Source: Pseudomonas fluorescens
GTDB taxonomy: Bacteria; Pseudomonadota; Gammaproteobacteria; Pseudomonadales; Pseudomonadaceae
DNA: 64,000 nucleotides
Assembly (NCBI RefSeq): GCF_902497775.2
Contig: NZ_OZ024668.1
Span: forward strand, 1,511,826 to 1,575,825
Direction of reading: 5' to 3'
The notes under the pieces are model-generated. The model searched no databases and had not been told where the DNA came from. It saw only the letters and a program-made list of their open reading frames with translations. Positions 1 through 9,685 of the stretch are shown here, in pieces. The position numbers and the translations under genes are program-made. The first letter of the stretch is position 1. The number at the start of each line of letters is the position of its first letter.

Positions 1-1
1 G

Positions 2-298
2 GCCGAAGAGGCCAAGGAAAAGGAAAGCGCCAGTGCCGGCGAAGAACCGGCACACATCAAGCAAATGCGCGAGATGATCAAAAAACTGCAGAAGCAATTG
101 GCCGAGCAGCAGAAGCGCTTGCAGGAAGTCATGGCCAGCGACATGGAGCCGATCCTCAAGGCTACGGCCGTCGCTGCCGCGCAATCGGCAGTGGGCGCGA
201 CTACGGCGTCGATCGCAAGCGCCACGGCGGCGCTGCTCAAGGCGCTGACCGAAGCCGGTGGCAGCAGCTCGGGTTCGTTGGTCAGTACCAACGCCTGA
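2..298 (+). CDS. C-terminal part of a coiled-coil protein (cut by window edge)
   Basis: The reading frame is open from the first bases of the window to a TGA at 296-298, so only the C-terminal 98 residues are seen. The first half is charged and rich in Lys, Glu and Gln with heptad-like spacing (MIKKLQKQLAEQQKRLQEV), which predicts a coiled coil. The second half is rich in Ala, Ser and Thr and has no recognisable domain. It ends directly before a 32-bp palindromic terminator shared with pbpG. I do not recognise the family and assign no function. Confidence 0.7.
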   Translation, partial: AEEAKEKESASAGEEPAHIKQMREMIKKLQKQLAEQQKRLQEVMASDMEPILKATAVAAAQSAVGATTASIASATAALLKALTEAGGSSSGSLVSTNA

Positions 299-304
299 AG
301 CAAA

Positions 305-336
305 CAACAGGGCCTGTGCATGCACAGGCCCTGTTG
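305..336. terminator. Bidirectional terminator between the partial gene and pbpG
   Basis: A perfect 32-bp palindrome (CAACAGGGCCTGTGCA and its complement) lies between two convergent stop codons. It is followed by CTTTC on the plus strand and by a TTTG run on the minus strand. Position and symmetry suit a shared intrinsic terminator, although both T-tracts are short. Confidence 0.7.
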
Positions 337-339
337 CTT

Positions 340-1263
340 TCAGTCAGCCAACTGACGGTTCTGCGTGCGCTCGGACTTGTAGCGCATGGCCACCGCCGGA
401 GCCGGCTTGGTGCTGCCGGTCTCCAGCCACTGGCGCATGCGGCTGGCGTCGGCAAAGTGGGTGTACTTGCCGAAGGCATCGAGGATCACCATGGCCACCG
501 GGCGGTTGTCCATCTTGGTCAACAGCACCAGGCAGTGGCCGGCATCGTTGGTGAAGCCGGTCTTGGTCAGCTTGATATCCCAATTGCTCTTGTTGACCAG
601 GTGGTCGGTGTTGCGAAAGCCCAGGGTGTAGTTGGGTTTTTTGAACGCCACGGTCTGCTCGCGGGTGGTGCTCAAACTGCTCAGCAGCGGGTAGTGGCGC
701 GCCGCCATCAACAGCTTGCTGAGGTCGCGTGCCGTGGAGACGTTGCTGGTCGACAGGCCAGTGGGCTCCACATAGCGGGTGTGGCTCATGCCCAGGGCCC
801 TGGCCTTGGCGTTCATCGCCTTGATGAACGCGTTATAGCCGCCCGGGTAGTTGTGCGCCAGGGTCGAGGCGGCGCGGTTTTCCGACGACATCAGGGTGAT
901 CAGCAGCATGTCCTTGCGGTTGAGCTGGCTGCCCAGCTTGACCCGCGAGTACACCCCTTTCATTTCCTTGTTCTGGGCGATGGTGACGGTGAGCATCTCG
1001 TCCATGTTCTGCTTGGCGTCTAGCACCACCATACCGGTCATCAGCTTGGTCACCGAGGCAATCGGCACCACCCGGTCAGGGTTGTTGGCGTAGAGCACCT
1101 TGTTGGTTTGCAGATCGATCAGCAAGGCGCTGCCGGAGGCCAGGCGCAATTTCGCGGGATCGCGTTGTTGTTGGGCCGGGGGTTGAGCAGCAGCGGTCGA
1201 CGTGACAGTCGCAGTACCTGTGAGCAACAGCAGCAGGCTTAGAATCGAAAGGGAAGTTTTCAC
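340..1263 (-). CDS. pbpG: D-alanyl-D-alanine endopeptidase, PBP7 type
   Basis: This is a periplasmic low-molecular-weight penicillin-binding protein of family S11, which cleaves D-Ala-meso-DAP cross-links in peptidoglycan. Numbered from the GTG at 1263 (307 aa), the three active-site motifs are intact: SVTK at 70-73, SEN at 127-129 and KTG at 234-236. A hydrophobic signal peptide (residues 3-15) ends near TAAAQ. An in-frame GTG at 1275 adds four residues, but neither start has a strong ribosome site. I prefer 1263 because MKTS begins a normal signal peptide. The length is right for PbpG and too short for DacA-type carboxypeptidases with a C-terminal anchor. Confidence 0.92.
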   Translation of the reverse strand: MKTSLSILSLLLLLTGTATVTSTAAAQPPAQQQRDPAKLRLASGSALLIDLQTNKVLYANNPDRVVPIASVTKLMTGMVVLDAKQNMDEMLTVTIAQNKEMKGVYSRVKLGSQLNRKDMLLITLMSSENRAASTLAHNYPGGYNAFIKAMNAKARALGMSHTRYVEPTGLSTSNVSTARDLSKLLMAARHYPLLSSLSTTREQTVAFKKPNYTLGFRNTDHLVNKSNWDIKLTKTGFTNDAGHCLVLLTKMDNRPVAMVILDAFGKYTHFADASRMRQWLETGSTKPAPAVAMRYKSERTQNRQLAD

Positions 1264-1533
1264 GATGAGGCTCACTAAAAGTTGTTATGTCGTTGGCTGT
1301 GCAAGGGTTTTCCCCCAAAAAACCGCTGCATTCTAGGAGTATGGCCTAGTTGCTGTCGATTGCCCTGCAACCGTTGGGCGGATCATGAAAAAGATTTAAT
1401 CACGGCCCCGTCAGCGGCTTGCAAATCTGCTCGATCAGGCTCGGTTTTACCGTCTTCGGTGAGCTCGCCGAGTATCCGCCGGGGCATACTCGTTACTTCA
1501 TGCGAAAGCTGTTCTGAACAAGGCGAGCAACGA

Positions 1534-2502
1534 TCATTGTCGGCCGAGGATCCGGTCCATCACCCAGTCGGTTTTCAGCGCTTGGGCGGCGACCGCCGGA
1601 TGCTCGGCCTCACCGCGAATATGCGCATTCATGCCCAGTACGTGATGCCACTGGATGTGTTCGGGGTTGGCAATCTGCAGGCTGAGCTGCTCGTCGGCGT
1701 CCAGGCGCACCGGGTATTCGTCGAACACCGAGAAGCCGATCCGGCCTTGGCTGCCGATGATATCCACGCGGTCTTCGCGGCGGTCGGCAACGAAGTTCCA
1801 GCAGCCCATGCCCAAGGCGCCACTGGCGAACCGCCAACTGGCGGCCACGGCATCTTCGGCCGCATACAGGCCGGCCTGGCGGGCGGTGTAGCCGGTAACC
1901 TCGACAATGTCACCGAGCAGGTACTGGAACAGGTCCAGGCCATGGCTGGCCAGGTCGGCGAAGTAGCCGCCACCGGCAATTTGTGGATCGGTGCGCCAGT
2001 TGGGGCTGGCGCTGCGGTCGCTATCGGTAGGCGGTTTGGTCAGGGTCCAGCTGAGGTGCCGGACCTCGCCAATCCTGCCGTCCTGCAGCCATTGGCGAAC
2101 TTGCTGGAAGCGCGGTAATGAACGTCGATAGTAGGACACGAACAAGTGCCGCCCTGCATCGGCGAAGGCTTGTTGCATCAGCTGGCTGCTGGTGGCGTTG
2201 AGCGACATCGGTTTTTCCACACAGCAGTGCTTGCCAGCCGCTGCCACCTGCAGGCTATAGGCATAGTGACTGTCGGGCGGGGTGGCGATGTACACGGCAT
2301 CGACCTGCGGGTCGGCGATCAGCTGCGCCGCATCGCTGTAGACTTTGCCGATGCCATGGCGCACGGCATAGTCCTGGGCGGTGGCCGGGCGCCGGCCCAT
2401 TACCGCTACCAGTGCCGAACCTGGCGCCTTGTAGAACGCCGGGCCACTCTTGCGTTCGGCGACGCTGCCACAGCCGATCATTCCCCAGTTGATTACCTGC
2501 AT
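1534..2502 (-). CDS. Gfo/Idh/MocA family NAD(P)-dependent oxidoreductase
   Basis: The 322-aa protein starts with a Rossmann signature (MQVINWGMIGCGSVAE) and carries the family's EKP motif (CCVEKPMSLN) around residue 95, whose lysine is catalytic. A GGGYFADLASHGLD stretch corresponds to the usual substrate-side histidine region. The family oxidises or epimerises sugars, inositols and related polyols; the substrate cannot be told from sequence. I chose the ATG at 2502 because AGGGAAG precedes it; a longer open frame to 2625 has an Arg/Pro-rich tail unlike the family. It appears to be monocistronic. Confidence 0.88.
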   Translation of the reverse strand: MQVINWGMIGCGSVAERKSGPAFYKAPGSALVAVMGRRPATAQDYAVRHGIGKVYSDAAQLIADPQVDAVYIATPPDSHYAYSLQVAAAGKHCCVEKPMSLNATSSQLMQQAFADAGRHLFVSYYRRSLPRFQQVRQWLQDGRIGEVRHLSWTLTKPPTDSDRSASPNWRTDPQIAGGGYFADLASHGLDLFQYLLGDIVEVTGYTARQAGLYAAEDAVAASWRFASGALGMGCWNFVADRREDRVDIIGSQGRIGFSVFDEYPVRLDADEQLSLQIANPEHIQWHHVLGMNAHIRGEAEHPAVAAQALKTDWVMDRILGRQ

Positions 2503-2581
2503 GACGACTTCCCTAAACGCGCTTGACCGATGAAAACCCGGGCGATGATAACAACCCCGGCCGAGACGATCGACCGGCCAT

Positions 2582-2606
2582 AAAAAGCCCCGCCAAAAGG
2601 CGGGGC
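2582..2606 (-). terminator. Rho-independent terminator of the 60-aa gene
   Basis: On the minus strand GCCCCGCC, loop TTTT, GGCGGGGC is followed by TTTTTA. It lies about 45 bp after the stop of the small gene at 2650-2832. Confidence 0.85.
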
Positions 2607-2649
2607 AAGGGGCTGTGCGGAGCAACGCACGATAAAACGGTGACTGGCC

Positions 2650-2832
2650 TCAGGCTTGCAGACCTGGGCCTTCGAGGCAGTCGGCGAGGGCCTGGGCGGC
2701 GGGCAGCGAGGTCAACGGTCCGGAAATCGCTTCGCCGTTGCGCACCAGGTACCAGCAGGCCAGCAGGCCCAGCTCCCTGAGCGAGGCGGGAACGGCACTG
2801 CCGATGACGGACATGATGTTGATGGGGGCCAT
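2650..2832 (-). CDS. Small conserved-type hypothetical protein (60 aa)
   Basis: A 60-residue frame begins at an ATG preceded by a textbook AGGAGG eight bases upstream and ends before a clear intrinsic terminator, so it is very probably translated. The sequence (MAPINIMSVIGSAVPASLREL...) has no signal peptide and only a short hydrophobic patch around LGLLACWYLV. The pattern WYLVRNGEAISGP suggests a small soluble fold. I do not recognise a family. Confidence 0.7.
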   Translation of the reverse strand: MAPINIMSVIGSAVPASLRELGLLACWYLVRNGEAISGPLTSLPAAQALADCLEGPGLQA

Positions 2833-2960
2833 GAGGGTTCCTCCTGCGAATCATGGGCCTACCTTAACGGCCCGTCGGCGGCGCTTGAAATCAACCTGCT
2901 TGATAGTGAACATCATCGGCATTACCGCATAATGCCGGCTCGCTAGAAGGGGAGAATTCA

Positions 2961-3779
2961 ATGGCTACTGTTCCAGGCAAAGACACCGTGCTGTGCATCT
3001 CGCTGGCCGGGCGTCCGGGCACTTTTGGCGTGCGCTTTCACAACCATCTGTATCAGCAGTTGGGGCTCGATTACTACTACAAGGCCATGACCACCCAGGA
3101 CCTGCCGGCGGCGGTCGCGGGTATTCGTGCCCTGGGTATTCGCGGCTGCGGCGTGTCGATGCCGTACAAGGAAGCCTGCATGGCGCTGGTCGATGAAATC
3201 GACCCGTCGGCGGCGGCTATTGAGTCGATCAACACCCTCGTCAACACCGACGGCCATCTGAAGGCCTACAACACCGATTACCTGGCCGTGCGTCAGTTGC
3301 TGGCGCAGCACCAGATCGATCCTTCTACCGCCTTCGCCCTGCGCGGCAGCGGTGGTATGGCCAAGGCGGTGGCCAGCGCCTTGCGCGATGCCGGTTTTAC
3401 CCAGGGCATCATCGTTGCCCGCAACGAGCAGGCCGGCCGGCAGTTGGCCGACAGTTGTGGGTATCGCTGGCAGGCGCAGTTGGGCGACCTGTGCCCGCCG
3501 ATGCTGGTGAACGTCACGCCGATCGGTATGGCCGGTGGGGTCGAGGCGGATCAGCTGGCGTTCACGCCCGAGGCGATTGCGGCAGCCCAGCAAGTGTTCG
3601 ATGTGGTGGCGATGCCGGCGCAGACGCCGTTGATTGTCGAGGCCCAGCGCTTGGGCAAGCCGGTGATTACCGGGCTGGAGGTGATTGCCGTGCAGGCGCT
3701 GGAGCAGTTTGTGCTGTACACCGGGGTGCGGCCGACAGCGGAGCAGGTGGCGCGGGCGGTGGCGTTTGCCCGCGGCTGA
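2961..3779 (+). CDS. Shikimate dehydrogenase-like oxidoreductase
   Basis: The 272-aa protein has the AroE fold: a substrate-domain motif GCGVSMPYKE with the likely catalytic Lys70, then SINTLVN (89-95), YNTDY (103-107), a nucleotide-binding GSGGMAKA (129-136) and NVTPIGM. These are the SDH-family signatures, but with changes (VSMPYK instead of VTxPxK, and no N-terminal SxS motif for shikimate carboxylate). It is therefore probably a paralogue of the SDH-like or quinate/YdiB class and not the biosynthetic AroE. An AAGGGGAG ribosome site fixes the start. It ends just before an inverted REP pair. Confidence 0.85.
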   Translation: MATVPGKDTVLCISLAGRPGTFGVRFHNHLYQQLGLDYYYKAMTTQDLPAAVAGIRALGIRGCGVSMPYKEACMALVDEIDPSAAAIESINTLVNTDGHLKAYNTDYLAVRQLLAQHQIDPSTAFALRGSGGMAKAVASALRDAGFTQGIIVARNEQAGRQLADSCGYRWQAQLGDLCPPMLVNVTPIGMAGGVEADQLAFTPEAIAAAQQVFDVVAMPAQTPLIVEAQRLGKPVITGLEVIAVQALEQFVLYTGVRPTAEQVARAVAFARG

Positions 3780-3791
3780 AGGGTAAAACCT

Positions 3792-3865
3792 ATCGCGGGG
3801 CAAGCCCGCTCCCACAGTGGATCTGAGGGCAGTCCACTCTGTGGGAGCGGGCTTGCCCCGCGATG
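3792..3865. repeat. Inverted REP pair (BIME-like)
   Basis: ATCGCGGGGCAAGCCCGCTCCCAC at 3792-3815 is repeated in inverse orientation at 3841-3865, separated by about 25 bp. This is the abundant extragenic palindromic element of fluorescent pseudomonads. It sits between the convergent ends of the SDH-like gene and yceH, where such pairs commonly act as transcription or mRNA-decay barriers. Confidence 0.9.
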
Positions 3866-3868
3866 CTG

Positions 3869-4513
3869 TTACTCGAACTGCGCCAAGCGCTCTTCCAGCG
3901 CCGCAATCCGCGCCTCCAGCGCTTCGATCCGCTCTACTGATACTGCGCCCCCGGCCGAGCGCTCCGGCCCTTGTTGACGCGCCGCCAGAATCGTCTCGAT
4001 TTCCGCCGGATCCCCCAGCGCATGGGTGTACCGATCCTCCCGCTGCCCGGCCTGACGCGGCAGGTGCAGGGCAAAACCACGGGCGATCAGGCGCTCGAGC
4101 TGGTGCACGACCTGCTCGGCATCTTCGAACTCATGCATGCGGCTGCTGCGGGTCATCAGCTCATTAACGGTCTGCGGGCCGCGCAGGAACATCAGCCCGA
4201 GCAGGGTCACCTGTGCCGGTACCAGCTCCAGGGCCTTGTCCACGCGCTGCTCCCAGCGGTCGGCGCGGCTGCCCATCTGCAGGCGGGTCAGGCCCTGGCC
4301 TTCCAGGGCGCGCAGGGCCTGGCCGACCTGGCCCTGGCTGAGGTTCATCACCGGTTCACGGCTGGTCTTCTGGTTGCAGGCCAGCACCAGGGCGTTGAGG
4401 GTCAGTGGATAGGTTTCCGGGCTGGTGGCCTGTTTTTCGATCAGCGAACCGAGCACGCGGATCTCGGTGCTGGTGAAGCGGGCGTCGGAAGGGGTTTCGT
4501 GTTCGGCGGACAT
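3869..4513 (-). CDS. yceH: YceH family protein (UPF0502/DUF480)
   Basis: The 214-aa sequence shows the family's opening ([26 protein letters not shown]) followed by two winged-helix-like repeats and a final coiled coil ([18 protein letters not shown], about residues 191-210). Members are soluble and built from tandem winged helices; their role is unknown. AGGGCC precedes the ATG. It is transcribed separately from sstT, with a hairpin between them. Confidence 0.9.
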   Translation of the reverse strand: MSAEHETPSDARFTSTEIRVLGSLIEKQATSPETYPLTLNALVLACNQKTSREPVMNLSQGQVGQALRALEGQGLTRLQMGSRADRWEQRVDKALELVPAQVTLLGLMFLRGPQTVNELMTRSSRMHEFEDAEQVVHQLERLIARGFALHLPRQAGQREDRYTHALGDPAEIETILAARQQGPERSAGGAVSVERIEALEARIAALEERLAQFE

Positions 4514-4573
4514 GGCCCTGTCTCTATGCGAAGAAAGGCCTCTAGCCTAGGTGCGCAACAGGGTAAAACACAA

Positions 4574-4600
4574 GCAGCCGGTGCAGGACGCACCGGCTGC
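4574..4600 (-). terminator. Hairpin after sstT
   Basis: An 11-bp perfect stem (GCAGCCGGTGC / GCACCGGCTGC) with a 5-nt loop lies ten bases after the sstT stop and is followed on the minus strand by TTGTGTTTTA. It is a plausible intrinsic terminator with an imperfect T-tract. Confidence 0.65.
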
Positions 4601-4609
4601 AGGTCAGGC

Positions 4610-5821
4610 TCAGGCGGCCTGACGCTCCTCGGCCAGGCAGGCCGCGGCAGTAAACAAGACGTCGGTGGAGGAGTTCAGCGCGGTTTCCGCCGAGTCCTGC
4701 AACACGCCAATAATGAAGCCGACCGCTACCACCTGCATGGCGATTTCGCTGGGGATGCCGAACAGGCTGCAGGCCAGCGGGATCAGCAGCAGCGAACCAC
4801 CGGCCACACCCGAGGCGCCACAGGCGCACACGGCGGCAACGACGCTGAGCAGGATCGCAGTCGGGATATCCACGGCAATGCCCAGGGTATGCACGGCGGC
4901 CAGGGTCAGCACGGTGATGGTGATTGCCGCGCCGGCCATGTTGATGGTCGCGCCCAGCGGGATCGACACCGAGTAGGTGTCTTCATGCAGGCCGAGTTTT
5001 TCGCTCAAGGCCATGTTCACCGGGATGTTGGCCGCCGAGCTGCGGGTGAAGAACGCGGTGAGGCCGCTTTCACGCAGGCACAGCAGCACCAGCGGAAAAG
5101 GGTTGCGGCGAATCTTCCAGAAGACGATGATCGGGTTGACCACCAGCGCCACGAACAGCATGCAGCCGATCAGTACGGCCAGCAGGTGCAGGTAACCGAG
5201 CAGGGCGTCCAGCCCGGACTGCGCCAGGGTCGAGGCGACCAGGCCGAAAATCCCCAGCGGCGCGAAGCGAATCACTACGCGCACGATCAGCGTCACCCCG
5301 TTGGACAGGTCGGCGACCACTGTCCGCGTGGTTTCCCCCGCATGCCGAATCGCCACACCCAGGCCGATGGCCCAGGCCAGGATGCCGATGAAGTTGGCGT
5401 TCATCAGCGCGCTCACCGGGTTGTCGACCACGCTCAGCAGCAAACTCTGCAGCACTTCAGTGATGCCACCCGGGGCGCTCAGCGTTACGTCCGCAGTGCT
5501 CAGCGCCAGGTTGGAGGGGAAGGCCATGCTGGCGATCACCGCGACCACGGCGGCGGCGAAGGTGCCGAACAGGTACAGGACGAGGATCGGGCGGATATGG
5601 GTTTCAGTGCCATGGCGGTGGTTGGCAATGGAGGCCATCACCAGGATGAACACCAGGATCGGTGCAACCGCCTTGAGTGCACAAACAAAGACCTTGCCGA
5701 TGAAGCCGAGGCTGGCGGCGGTGTCGGGGGCGAACACCGCCAGGGCGATACCGGCGACGAGGCCGATCATGATCTGGACCACCAGACTGGTGCGGTTCAA
5801 CAGGTTTAGAACAGGGGTCAT
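4610..5821 (-). CDS. sstT: Sodium/serine-threonine symporter SstT
   Basis: This is a polytopic inner-membrane transporter of the dicarboxylate/amino acid:cation symporter family, importing serine and threonine with Na+. The 403-aa product shows the hallmark [13 protein letters not shown] motif of the serine-rich re-entrant loop and the later [10 protein letters not shown] segment, with about eight hydrophobic helices. I start at the ATG at 5821 ([10 protein letters not shown]); a 15-residue upstream extension is hydrophilic and unlike the family. An uncharacterised dicarboxylate carrier is possible, but the SSAANIPVN form is specific to SstT. Confidence 0.92.
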   Translation of the reverse strand: MTPVLNLLNRTSLVVQIMIGLVAGIALAVFAPDTAASLGFIGKVFVCALKAVAPILVFILVMASIANHRHGTETHIRPILVLYLFGTFAAAVVAVIASMAFPSNLALSTADVTLSAPGGITEVLQSLLLSVVDNPVSALMNANFIGILAWAIGLGVAIRHAGETTRTVVADLSNGVTLIVRVVIRFAPLGIFGLVASTLAQSGLDALLGYLHLLAVLIGCMLFVALVVNPIIVFWKIRRNPFPLVLLCLRESGLTAFFTRSSAANIPVNMALSEKLGLHEDTYSVSIPLGATINMAGAAITITVLTLAAVHTLGIAVDIPTAILLSVVAAVCACGASGVAGGSLLLIPLACSLFGIPSEIAMQVVAVGFIIGVLQDSAETALNSSTDVLFTAAACLAEERQAA

Positions 5822-6036
5822 GTCAGGTGTTTCTCTGTCTTGTTCAGGGCGCAGTGGGCGAGCCACGACGCTGGAGCATGGGGCACCTGGCAGGGCAGGG
5901 CCAAGAAAAAGGGCGCGACTTTAGCACAGCAGGGCACATTTAGTGTTTGCGCTGTGTCAGACGGTAGGGCGGGCGTGTAGTATGCGCGCCCTTTGTAAAC
6001 GGCCATGGCCGTTTTTGGTTTGGTTTCGGAGTGTAG

Positions 6037-7191
6037 ATGTTATTGCCCATCCTGTTGCTGGCTGCGGCCGGCTTCACTGTCTTGACCACCGAGTTCGTCA
6101 TCGTCGGCCTACTGCCGGGCATTGCCCGCGACCTTGCGGTCAGCGTGTCCCAGGCGGGCCTGTTGGTGACTCTATTCGCTTTCACCGTGGCCTGCTTTGG
6201 CCCGTTCCTCACCGCCTGGGCCGCGCGCTTCGAGCGCAAGCGCCTGTTTGTCGGCATTTTGCTGGTGTTCGCCGCCTCCAACGCCCTGGCGGCGATGGCC
6301 GACAACATTTATGTGATGGGCGTGGCGCGGCTGATCCCGGCACTGGGCTTGCCGGTGTTCTGGGCCCTGGCCAGTGAAACGGCGGTCGACATCGTCGGCC
6401 CGGCCTATGCCGGCCGGGCCATCTCCAAGATCAGCTTCGGTGTGGTGTGTGCCACGGTGTTCGGCATTCCGGTCGGCACCCTGATCGGCGACGCCTTGGG
6501 TTGGCGCGCGGCCTTTGCCGTGCTGGCGCTGCTGGCCCTGGCCAAGGCCTTGCTGCTGTTCCTGTACCTGCCCCGCACGCCCCGGCACAACCAGGCCACA
6601 TCGCTGCTCGGCCAGTTCGGAATCTTGCGCAGCCGCTTGTTGCAAGGCCATGTGCTGCTCTCGGTGTTGGTGTTCAGCGGAATGTTCACCGCCTATACCT
6701 ACCTGGCCGACATGCTCGAACGCCTGGCCGGCTTTGACGGCGCGCTGGTGGGCTGGTGCCTGATGGGCTTTGGCGCGGTCGGTTTGATCGGCAATAGCCT
6801 GGGTGGCCGTGCGGTGGATCGGCATCCGTTGAAAGCTTCGGCGGCCTTCTGTGCATTGATGATGGTCGGCATGATTGCCGTGGTGCCGGCGATCCATACG
6901 GTATACGGCTTGGGCCTGGCCCTGGCGATCTGGGGCATGACCCAGGCGGCGCTGTTCCTGGTCAGCCATGTGCGGCTGATCAAGGCCGCACCCCAGGCCC
7001 CGGCCTTTGCCGCGTCGCTGAACATCGCCGGGGCCAACCTGGGTATTGGCCTGGGCGCGGTGATTGGCGGGCGGGTGATCGACACCCTGGGCCTGGCCAA
7101 CCTCGGTTACGCCGCCGCTATCCTCATTGGCCTGTCAGTGCTGCTGGCACTGGCGCTGATGAGCCCGCGCCGGCAGCCGGCTACCAGTTGA
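6037..7191 (+). CDS. MFS transporter, DHA1 drug/sugar efflux type
   Basis: The 384-aa protein has about twelve hydrophobic helices and the typical opening of arabinose/drug exporters (TEFVIVGLLPGIARDLAVSVSQAGLLVT). The cytoplasmic loop 2-3 has the form WAARFERKRL, a variant of the MFS motif A region. The substrate is not predictable. GGAG lies ten bases before the ATG. The 3' end overlaps the end of the convergent nhaR gene by 11 bp, so transcripts from the two can collide. Confidence 0.88.
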   Translation: MLLPILLLAAAGFTVLTTEFVIVGLLPGIARDLAVSVSQAGLLVTLFAFTVACFGPFLTAWAARFERKRLFVGILLVFAASNALAAMADNIYVMGVARLIPALGLPVFWALASETAVDIVGPAYAGRAISKISFGVVCATVFGIPVGTLIGDALGWRAAFAVLALLALAKALLLFLYLPRTPRHNQATSLLGQFGILRSRLLQGHVLLSVLVFSGMFTAYTYLADMLERLAGFDGALVGWCLMGFGAVGLIGNSLGGRAVDRHPLKASAAFCALMMVGMIAVVPAIHTVYGLGLALAIWGMTQAALFLVSHVRLIKAAPQAPAFAASLNIAGANLGIGLGAVIGGRVIDTLGLANLGYAAAILIGLSVLLALALMSPRRQPATS

Positions 7192-8077
7192 ACAGCTCGC
7201 GGCGGGCGCCTTCGGTGATAGCGACGATGCCCGGATGCTTGACCTTGCGCTCCACCGAAATGGCATAGAACGACTCATTGACCGCGTCGGTCTGGCCGAT
7301 CAGCTCGACGCCGTACTGTTTGCATACCTCATCGGCAATCACGCTGGGGGCGATAAAGATACCGCTGCCGGATTGGCCGAAGGCCTGCATCAAGGCGCTG
7401 TCGTCGAACTCGCCGACGATCCGCGGCTGCAGTTGCTGCTCGGCGAACCAGCGCAGCAGGCGGCTGCGCACCACGGTTTCCTGGCCGGGGATCAACAGCG
7501 GCGCATGTTGCAGGCAGGCCGGAAAGTTGCGCCCATACTGCTCGGCCAGCGCCTGCGTGGCAAAAAAGCTGATGCCGCATTCACCAAGCTTCTGGCTGTA
7601 GCCCTTGATGTCCAGGTGGCCGGGCATCGGGCTGTCGGAAATCACCAGGTCCAGGCGCTGGATCGCCAGGTCCGCCAGCAGCCGTTCGAGTTTGTCTTCG
7701 CGACAACTCAGGCGCAGGGCATCTTCCATGTCCATGGTCGGCGCCAGCAAGCGGTAGACGATGGACTTGGGCACCACATCCGCCACCCCGACCCGGAACA
7801 GGATCTGCTGTTCATCCGGCCGGGCCCGCAGCATCGCCTCCAGCTCACCGCCAATCTGGAACATCTGCTCGGCATAGGTCAGGGTTTGCCGGCCGCTCTC
7901 GGTCAGTTCCAGCTGGCGCCCGACCCGGCGAAACAGCTCGATACCATAGGTTTGTTCAAGCAGGGTGATCTGCCCGCTGATGGTCTGCGGGGTCAGGTTC
8001 AGTTGCTCGCAAGCGCGCACGATGCTGCCGGTCTTGGCCACTACCCAGAAGTAATGCAGTTGGCGGTAATTGAGCAT
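7181..8077 (-). CDS. nhaR: LysR-family activator, NhaR type
   Basis: The 298-aa protein begins with a winged HTH (residues 3-62, LNYRQLHYFWVVAKTGSIVRACEQLNLTPQTISGQI), matching NhaR more than generic LysR proteins, including the YFW and TPQTISGQI pattern. The remainder is a LysR effector domain. In enteric bacteria NhaR activates the Na+/H+ antiporter nhaA and responds to sodium. No antiporter gene lies beside it here, so the target is elsewhere or different. CGGGAATC precedes the ATG. Confidence 0.88.
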   Translation of the reverse strand: MLNYRQLHYFWVVAKTGSIVRACEQLNLTPQTISGQITLLEQTYGIELFRRVGRQLELTESGRQTLTYAEQMFQIGGELEAMLRARPDEQQILFRVGVADVVPKSIVYRLLAPTMDMEDALRLSCREDKLERLLADLAIQRLDLVISDSPMPGHLDIKGYSQKLGECGISFFATQALAEQYGRNFPACLQHAPLLIPGQETVVRSRLLRWFAEQQLQPRIVGEFDDSALMQAFGQSGSGIFIAPSVIADEVCKQYGVELIGQTDAVNESFYAISVERKVKHPGIVAITEGARRELFNW

Positions 8078-8212
8078 GCCGATTCCCGATTCGTAAAAAC
8101 CGAAGTATAACCGCTAAAAATACGAATTTTCCTGATGTATCTGTCTCTTTAGAATCCCTTGCCATCACGGTGCCCCTGAATGAGCACCGATTTATTGCAC
8201 GGAGAACCACAG

Positions 8213-8455
8213 ATGCTTCACTTCAAATCCATCGGTACACCCCTGGTGTTGCTGCTGGCCCTGATGGCCATGAGCGGTTGCGAGCAGGCGGAAAAGTCCG
8301 CCCAGCAGATGCTCAACCAGGCAGCGGAGTCGGCCAAGGAGGCCATCGACAAGACCAACGAAGCCGCCCAGCAGGCGTTGAGCGAAGCCACTGGCACCGA
8401 GGGCGGTGACAAGGCTGACAAGCCGCAAAGCGATAAAAGCGCCCAGGAAATCTGA
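8213..8455 (+). CDS. Small lipoprotein
   Basis: The 80-aa product has a signal peptide ending in a lipobox (LMAMSGC, Cys21) followed by an Ala/Lys/Glu-rich helical stretch and an acidic-lysine tail. I start at the ATG at 8213, which has GGAG ten bases upstream; an upstream in-frame ATG at 8180 lacks a ribosome site and would bury the signal peptide. The amphipathic helix (QMLNQAAESAKEAIDKTNEAAQQAL) resembles small entericidin or Lpp-like envelope proteins, but no family is certain. It lies 31 bp before the TerC gene. Confidence 0.75.
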   Translation: MLHFKSIGTPLVLLLALMAMSGCEQAEKSAQQMLNQAAESAKEAIDKTNEAAQQALSEATGTEGGDKADKPQSDKSAQEI

Positions 8456-8486
8456 CCCACCCTTTAGCCTTGTGCAGGATTGATAC

Positions 8487-9236
8487 ATGGAATACTTGTT
8501 GGAACTCGCTGCAAGCCCGACCGCCTGGGTCGCCCTGGCCACCCTGGTGGCCATGGAGATCGTCCTGGGTATCGATAACCTGATCTTCATCTCGATCCTG
8601 ACCAACAAGTTGCCTGAAGAGTTTCGCTCCAAGGCGCGGCGCATTGGTATCAGCATGGCGCTGGTGATGCGCCTGGGCCTGCTCAGCACCGTGGCCTGGA
8701 TCGTCCAGCTCACCGAGCCGGTTGTCGATGTGTTCGGTCATACCTTCTCCTGGAAGGACATGATCCTCATCGCCGGTGGCCTGTTCCTGCTGTGGAAAGC
8801 GACCAAGGAAATCCACGAGAGCGTCGACCCGAGCGCGCAAGCGCAAGCCAAGGCGTCCTCGACCATCACCCTGGGCTTTGCCGCGGCGATTGGTCAGATC
8901 CTGGTGTTGGACATCGTCTTCTCGATCGACAGCATCATCACCGCCGTGGGCATGACCGAGCACCTGCCGATCATGATCATTGCCGTGATCAGTGCCGTGA
9001 TCGTGATGCTGGTGGCGGCCGACCCGCTGGCCCGCTTCATCAACGACAACCCGACCGTGGTAATGCTGGCCCTGGGCTTCTTGATCATGATCGGCATGAC
9101 CCTGATCGCTGAAGGTTTCGGCGCTCATGTGCCTAAGGGTTATGTGTATGCGGCGATGGCCTTCTCGACGGCGATCGAAGTGCTCAACATCATGTCGCGC
9201 CGGGCGCGCTTGAAGCGCGAGGCGGTTGAGGGCTGA
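8487..9236 (+). CDS. TerC family integral membrane protein
   Basis: The 249-aa protein has the TerC-family repeat pattern with charged residues inside membrane helices: [16 protein letters not shown] near the N-terminus and [16 protein letters not shown] in the middle. These acidic residues form a metal site in the family, whose members (Alx, MeeF/MeeY relatives) export manganese, in some cases to supply secreted enzymes. It is the short form without C-terminal CBS domains. The gene stands alone before a REP element. Confidence 0.88.
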   Translation: MEYLLELAASPTAWVALATLVAMEIVLGIDNLIFISILTNKLPEEFRSKARRIGISMALVMRLGLLSTVAWIVQLTEPVVDVFGHTFSWKDMILIAGGLFLLWKATKEIHESVDPSAQAQAKASSTITLGFAAAIGQILVLDIVFSIDSIITAVGMTEHLPIMIIAVISAVIVMLVAADPLARFINDNPTVVMLALGFLIMIGMTLIAEGFGAHVPKGYVYAAMAFSTAIEVLNIMSRRARLKREAVEG

Positions 9237-9243
9237 TAAAACT

Positions 9244-9275
9244 CATCGCGGGGCAAGCCCGCTCCTGTACGAGCG
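9244..9275. repeat. REP element
   Basis: ATCGCGGGGCAAGCCCGCTCC followed by an imperfect inverted copy (GAGCGGGCGCGCC) lies right after the TerC stop. Confidence 0.8.
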
Positions 9276-9685
9276 GGCGCGCCTAGGGCGGGCAAGGGCA
9301 TCAAGGGCGGCCAGCAGGCCGGTGTACGCTGCATCGATGCACTGAAGCTGCGCTTGGTTGACATTTGCGATGCAAAGTCACTGGCCTCCCACCCGGCCAC
9401 TACCACTCACGACCAGTTCAACTACCAGGAATTGGAGATCGCCTCGCGGAATGCATACGCAGTACTGCGAACGAGTTATGTACGCAATATCACTCCGGGT
9501 GTGAAAACGCACTGGGTTGAATCTGACCTGGGTTTAGCGTGCTCCGGTGTAGCAGGTGAGAAGACGAGTCACTCTGTTTCGCCGACGTTTGCTGTCCAGG
9601 GCCTGGCCAGAAGGCTTAAGAAAATGCATAAGGGGGCTTGAAACTTGAAGCAGGCTGCAGCTTCCGCTCTCTAGATGCTGACCGT
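9276..9685. other. 410-bp stretch without a convincing gene
   Basis: An open frame of 95 codons (9354-9641, plus) has no ribosome site and no recognisable family. Its composition is lower in GC than the flanking genes. It may be a decayed gene or an extended 3' region of the divergent regulator. I see no terminator or RNA fold. Confidence 0.4.

Noticed and set aside
3971..5809. 612-codon plus-strand frame opposite yceH and sstT
   Set aside because: Gln/His/Arg-rich composition with no domain, spanning two genes and their terminator.
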